From contig OX485803.1 in NCBI GenBank assembly GCA_950295325.1, forward strand, positions 34,551,554 through 34,615,553: a DNA stretch of 64,000 nucleotides, in the 5' to 3' direction. The DNA is from Polytrichum commune (taxonomy: Eukaryota > Streptophyta > Polytrichopsida > Polytrichales > Polytrichaceae). Below are positions 59,486-64,000 of this stretch, one piece after another. Under the pieces are notes generated by a model. It was not told where the DNA came from and ran no database searches. It worked only from the letters and a program-made list of their open reading frames with translations. Each line of letters opens with the position of its first letter. Positions within the stretch are counted from its first letter, which is position 1. The translations under genes and the position numbers were made by a program.

Positions 59486-60551
59486 TACCAACATGTAATT
59501 TCTTTAAAAATCAATAAGAAGATAATGTTACCTACTTATTTACCTTAATTTGGATGTATTATAGAGGTGGAACATTTTCAAATAAATTATGGTCATGAAA
59601 GAAGTTCTAAAACATTGTCATATACATTTTAATTTTTTTATCAATGTATTTTTTTTAAATATCAATACAATGGTCATTTAGGGGGTAAGGTTTCCACTAT
59701 GGCCGGCTTTGACCATTTTGTGAAGTAGTCTGATGGACTTCTCCTCTTGGTGAAGTTGTCCAATACACTTCTCCTCTAGGTGGTTACACTACGGCCGGTC
59801 AAGACTTGTTAAGGCATTATTTTATTGTCTTTTCATCTTCTCCGGCATACCATCCCCCCCTCAAACAATCATGTCTTGGGTGAAAATTCTTGACCGACCG
59901 GCGCACTTCTCCACCGTAATGTAAAGCAACCCTAATATGACTGTGATATTGTTAGTATGACATTCTTGGAACATTCTTGAAAATATACTATCAATGGTTA
60001 TGTATATGTAGAAAAAATATCATAAATTTTAAAATTATATATGGTATATAATATAGGGGTAGCAAACTTTGTCCGCACGTGGTGTCAACTTGACAATGAA
60101 GTGACCTCCCCGTGGCGGCGTCGGTGGCCACACCTTATCCGTTGGGTTTCATTCATTTAGATTTGGATGGATGAATATTATTTGTGGAGAGGAAGGCTCC
60201 TAAGTGAGGAGCCTCCTCCTTGGCTTGGCATTCTTGCCAAGTCAAGTATTATAAGTGAGTGTGTAAAGAGAGCTTGTGTGAGATGAAGATTGCATGTTTT
60301 TGCAATAAATCTTGAGTTCTTCTCCCCCTACTTACACTCTTGGATTCTCTTGTGATGGAGTGAGAGATAGCTTAACTCATTGTGTGCATTTGAAGAGAGA
60401 TTTACAGCTCTTATGAGTGTTTGACTATTTTTCTTCTTACTTGGCAAGAATGCTTCATTTTTCTATTTTTTTCTCTTTTCTTCTTGATTCTTGATATTTA
60501 ACGCGCAAGAAGGCGTGTAGGGGCAACGAGCAACGAAGTTCCGGAGTTTTG
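59486..60551. other. Gene-free stretch with repeat ends and an LTR-like or transcript-like part
   Basis: It contains the partner motifs of the 58 kb repeats. From 60180 it has two small hairpins (GGCTCCTAAGTGAGGAGCC, CTTGGCATTCTTGCCAAG), a TATA-like ATTATAAG at 60248 and an AATAAA at 60303. This layout would fit a solo LTR, but I could not find its ends. Confidence 0.35.
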
Positions 60552-61010
60552 GAGCGGAGAAAGCCGTGGATTGTTGAAGCAACAAGAAGAAAAATATTTT
60601 CTTGTGAATGTCACATCAAGTTGAAGTGTGCTGAGAAATCTTTCAATTTTATACGGAATTTCTTGTCATGAGTTGCCCACAAGCATGAATTTGTGAAGTG
60701 GAAGGTGTAGAAGTATTCTTGATCCTCCAAAGAGATCAATTTTTTAACAAAAATTAAAATTAAAATTAAAAGGGCGAGAGGAGCGGAGAAAGCCGTGAAT
60801 TGTTGAAGCAACAAGAAGAAAAATATTTTCTTGTGAATGTCACATCAAGTTGAAGTGTGCTGAGAAATCTTTCAATTTTATACGGAATTTCTTGTCATGA
60901 GTTGCCCACAAGCATGAATTTGTGAAGTGGAAGGTGTAGAAGCATTCTTGATCCTCCAAAGAGATCATTTTTTTAACAAAAATAAAATTAAAAATTAAAA
61001 GGGCGAGAGG
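60552..61010. repeat. Nearly identical tandem duplication, 229-bp unit
   Basis: 60552-60780 and 60781-61010 match almost base for base, including AAGCCGTG, TTGAAGCAACAAGAAG, GAGTTGCCCACAAGCATG and TTTTTTAACAAAAAT. The two similar short - strand frames inside are a consequence of the duplication and not evidence for genes. Confidence 0.95.
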
Positions 61011-61088
61011 AGGCGGAGGTTTTTCACTTTGGCGGCCGTCCGACGGCATGCGGCGTCAACCCGCGGCACGATGCGGCGGCAAGCCCCC

Positions 61089-61240
61089 CCCCCCTCCCCT
61101 CTCTCTCCCGTTGGCCCTTCCTCCGTCCCCCCTCATCCGGTACCTCCCCCCCCCCGGTACCTTACCCCCCCGTACCTCCCCCCCGGTACCTCGCCCCCGG
61201 TACCTCCTCCGGTACCTTCCCCCCCCCGTACCAGCCCTTT
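61089..61240. repeat. C-rich GGTACC minisatellite, block 1
   Basis: Runs of 4-10 C alternating with GGTACC or CGTACC about eight times. The - strand has G runs that could form G-quadruplexes. Confidence 0.9.
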
Positions 61241-61613
61241 TTTTTTGTTTTTTTGGAAGTTGATCATCTGGCTACAGAACAAGCATTAAATTTCTCAATA
61301 GTGGCGATTATAGTGAGTTTGAAGCTAAATTTTTTGGCAACAATGCTCACAAAATTTCATACATTTGGCTACTAACATAAACAATATGTGGAAAAATGTG
61401 GCGATGGTCTTTATTGAAATATAGTTAAAAGCAGGCGACAACTTTGCTCAACACTAAGGTATTGTGGCTACTCCTAGAAAATCATGCCTTGTAAAATGGC
61501 AAACTACCTGTTGTTTAAGTAGTAATATGGCGAGTAATTGTTGTAACATATGGTCATATGGCATCTAAATCTGTAGTTTGAAGTGCAGTGTTCTTCAGTC
61601 TTCAGGTCTTCAT

Positions 61614-61838
61614 GTTCAGTCTTCAGGTCTTGCCTACCTGCAAAACAACAAACAAACACACACTCCGATGCTGAAATGAGTTCAAAATTTATACAACAAT
61701 ACATAAAAAAATGGGATGGTTTTCAAGTTCAGTCTTCAGGTCTTGCCTACCTGCAAAACAACAAACAAACACACACTCTGATGCTGAAATGAGTTCAAAT
61801 TTTATACAACGATACATAAAAAAAAATGGGATGAACCC
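61614..61838. repeat. Two-copy tandem repeat, 113-bp unit
   Basis: GTTCAGTCTTCAGGTCTTGC through GATGCTGAAATGAGTTCAAA to AATGGGATG occurs twice in a row (61614 and 61727). A partial third start lies just upstream at 61594. Confidence 0.95.
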
Positions 61839-62074
61839 CTAAACCCCTAAACCCAGGAAAATGAAACCAAGGAAACCCATAAAGATGAAACCAAGGAAGG
61901 CCAAGAAGCTAAGGAAGCCAAGGAAGCAGATGATGCCAAGGAAGCAAAGGAAGCCAACAACAGTATGTGCAAACAGGTTGTGCAATGCAAATCAGGATGT
62001 GCATATTATATATTGAACTTTCGCGAACAACTTCCATTGCAGATGATTGCAGCATTTCAATAGCTAAACACACG
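61836..62074 (+). pseudogene. Telomere-like CCCTAAA words followed by a KEA-repeat frame
   Basis: Two to three CCCCTAAA words (61836-61857) precede a purine-rich frame ETKETHKDETKEGQEAKEAK continuing AKEAKEANNS, MCKQVVQCKSGCAYYI, and stopping near 62060. The repeats are of AAGGAAGCC type. A charged helical, LEA-like or linker peptide is possible, but a simple repeat is equally so. There is no start codon in a good position. Confidence 0.25.
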
Positions 62075-62644
62075 GAACAACAACAATTCAAAGCATCAAC
62101 ACAAATTGCTAAGGAAATCCTAAGGGAGTTTGAAGGTGATGTGATGTGCAAGGGCTGAGACAATGAAGGAGTATTCAAGACCAACTAATCAGGTGTATGA
62201 GCAATTGCAGTTGGCGACTGGCATTCAAGAGAGCAAGAGTAAATGGCGAGTACACCCAACGATGAAAGAGGAAGAAGGTGAAGAATGGAGAGAGATGAAG
62301 GCGGGAGATGGGAGCGACGAAGAGCGATGAAGGCAGAGCATCTGGCCACCCTTAAACCCTGCGCAACGGTAAACGGCGAAGGAGGTGAAGAGAAGGGATG
62401 GAAGGCGGCAAGACGAAGACGGACGGGAGGCGGGAGGCGGCGAATGCCCACCAAATCAAATCGGATTTGGTGGGGGGTAGCTGGCGAACATCATTGCAGG
62501 AGATGATGAGATATGGCGTACTTAGGGTTCTCGATGGATGGAATTCGGCGAATTAGGCCTCATTCCATCCCAATAATTAACACACCGGTGTCACCCACCC
62601 AATTATTTTATCATTTTCTGGCTAAATTTCGCCTAAAAAAAAAG

Positions 62645-62800
62645 GGCTGCCCCGTACCTTCCCCCCCTTGTACCTCCCCTCGGTACCTTCCTCCCCCCTA
62701 TCCCTATCTAGCGTCCCCCCCCCCCTAGGCCTACGTCCAAGCCCCCTTCCCCTCTACCTAAGCCCAACTCCCCCCCCCCCCTAAGCCTAAGCCCTCCCCT
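62645..62800. repeat. C-rich GGTACC minisatellite, block 2
   Basis: The same C-run and GTACCT composition as 61089-61240, in the same orientation, with CCTAGGCCTA and CCTAAGCC words towards the right. The two blocks and the unique DNA between them may be parts of one repeated unit. Confidence 0.85.
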
Positions 62801-64000
62801 CCTCTGCGGCAGCGGCAGCAGCAGAGCTGTTGCGGGGGGGCAAGGGGTCTTTTTTTTTCTTTTCTTTTTTCCAAAAAACATATTATTGTTTTTTATTTTA
62901 TTTTTAATACAATAACCTTATTTTTGTTTTTTTGAATACAAAAAAAATACATTAAACTGAGATACAAATTCCTTGGATCCAAGAGAGATGTATCTTGATG
63001 GAGACATTCTCCATGGGTGTTTCATTAATCTAAAACGAAAGTTGGGGGTATTCAAATTTTTCAAGAACGTGCAATTCTTGGATTTTTAAATAACAAACTT
63101 TGGCGAAAAGATTAAGAGCACCTTCTCGACTTCCTTGGGGGTTGTTGGAGGTTTTGTACCAAAATCATTTTGTTGAGAGAGGTGGAGCATTACGGGAAAG
63201 GTTCGCGAGAGCATCCGGCAACACACGGAGGACGTGGGATCTCGGCGAATTTGCGGTTAGCTTCTTTTTCTTCCGCAACGACTTGATAGAGGTACTTGTC
63301 AAAAACGGAGGTTTTCATTCTCTTTTATTAGAAGGAAAATAAGGGCATTGGGATTTAATTGGGGATAGATTTATTATATTGTTGTTGGAATTTATTTGGG
63401 GATAGGTGTAGGATTTATTTTGGGATAGGTTTATTGGATTGTTGAGGGATTGCTGAGGGGTGGAGCGAATTGGCACATAGAATCACCATTCGACTTAACA
63501 AGATAATTTTTAAGGGCGAATTCTAGGGATTTCAGGGAGGAAAAGATTTTATGTTGTAGCGGGAGATGAGAGATGTGCTTATGTAATTTTCTTTTCCTAA
63601 GCAACATGGGCTTTTCATTTTGACCACCAATTGCAGGCGGGTGCTAGTTGGGGGACATTTAGGAAAATTAGTAAACATGGTGCGTTAAAATATAGGGTGT
63701 GTTTTATTCATGAGCTATAAAATTTAGAAAATTATTGGATATAACTATGGACTATTTAAATTGAAAATCCATGTTATAAATAATATTGAAGTATACTAAG
63801 TATTGAAATTTATCAAGGTTTTAGATATAATATAGCATAGGAATTTTGATAGCATGAAAAATAATATTACAGTCCACCCTTTATAAATGTTAGGCTCTGG
63901 AGTAAAATTTTCCTAACATTTATAGTGAGTTAACATTGTAACAGTTATAAAGGAAGTTTTTTGAATGCTTAACAAATATAAATTCATTAAAATTATGGAG
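62801..64000. other. Gene-free stretch to the window edge
   Basis: No gene recognised. The frame at 63100-63342 (VERGGALRERFARASGNTRR) has plausible composition but no start or motif I can name. Short variants of GGGGATAGGTTTATT repeat near 63361-63440. Confidence 0.35.

Noticed and set aside
58073-59926. Simple single inverted-repeat transposon
   Set aside because: It overlaps the pogo-like element without nesting, and no matching target duplication was found, so only the repeat ends are reported.
60611-61049. Two similar - strand proteins (KKLISLEDQE / KKMISLEDQE)
   Set aside because: They are the same frame in the two copies of a 229-bp tandem DNA duplication. There is no independent evidence of coding.
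61029-61289. Proline-rich frames on the + strand
   Set aside because: Translations of the C-rich GGTACC repeat in two overlapping frames; not genes.

Overview
This is eukaryotic nuclear DNA from a land plant. It has spliced genes with GT-AG introns, plant SAUR genes, plant-type telo-boxes next to start codons, and dense TIR, LTR and LINE transposon debris. The SAUR core (VGHERRRFVIP, then RIACTPDVFE) and a single-exon kinase of a non-seed-plant type suggest a bryophyte or lycophyte, possibly a liverwort. That is an impression from motifs, not a proven assignment.

Layout. 1-17 kb is AT-rich and gene-poor. It holds a degenerate repeated coding remnant and four small TIR elements whose ends and target duplications can be read directly, plus a fifth whose ends are blurred. 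17.2-28.9 kb is a gene island with three genes on the + strand: a UAP56-type DECD-box RNA helicase (11 coding exons, reconstructed in frame to 425 aa), an intronless protein kinase with DFE in place of DFG, and a mitochondrial thiamine-diphosphate-type carrier (7 exons, 343 aa). First introns of both spliced genes contain old tandem duplications. 29-32 kb is empty apart from an exon-like remnant.

32.2-46.1 kb is the most interesting part: a huge decayed LINE on the - strand. Reading its pieces in order gives an RRM-like and coiled-coil ORF1 region, a canonical 2A ribosome-skipping motif (DIEQNPGP), an APE endonuclease, reverse transcriptase, RNase H, then a CCHC / RHN / RPD...E restriction-like endonuclease. 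It therefore looks like a dual-endonuclease (Dualen-like) element whose ORF1 and enzyme halves were made from one reading frame through a 2A skip. Three DNA transposons (MULE-like with 9-bp, CACTA-like with 3-bp, and a TA-type MITE with 2-bp target duplications) sit inside it. In each case removing the insert plus one target copy leaves the frame intact, which is strong evidence that the ancestor was one long ORF. A probable solo LTR rich in perfect palindromes also sits in it, and the CACTA-like insert itself contains a tRNA-derived SINE and an AT-rich minisatellite.

47-64 kb holds two SAUR genes facing each other (52.0 kb +, 57.2 kb -), a Harbinger-type element, a copia element reduced to gag plus the last piece of RNase H, a pogo-like element, rearranged MULE-type ends, and a zone of recent tandem duplications with C-rich GGTACC blocks. 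No CRISPR, rRNA or convincing tRNA gene was seen.
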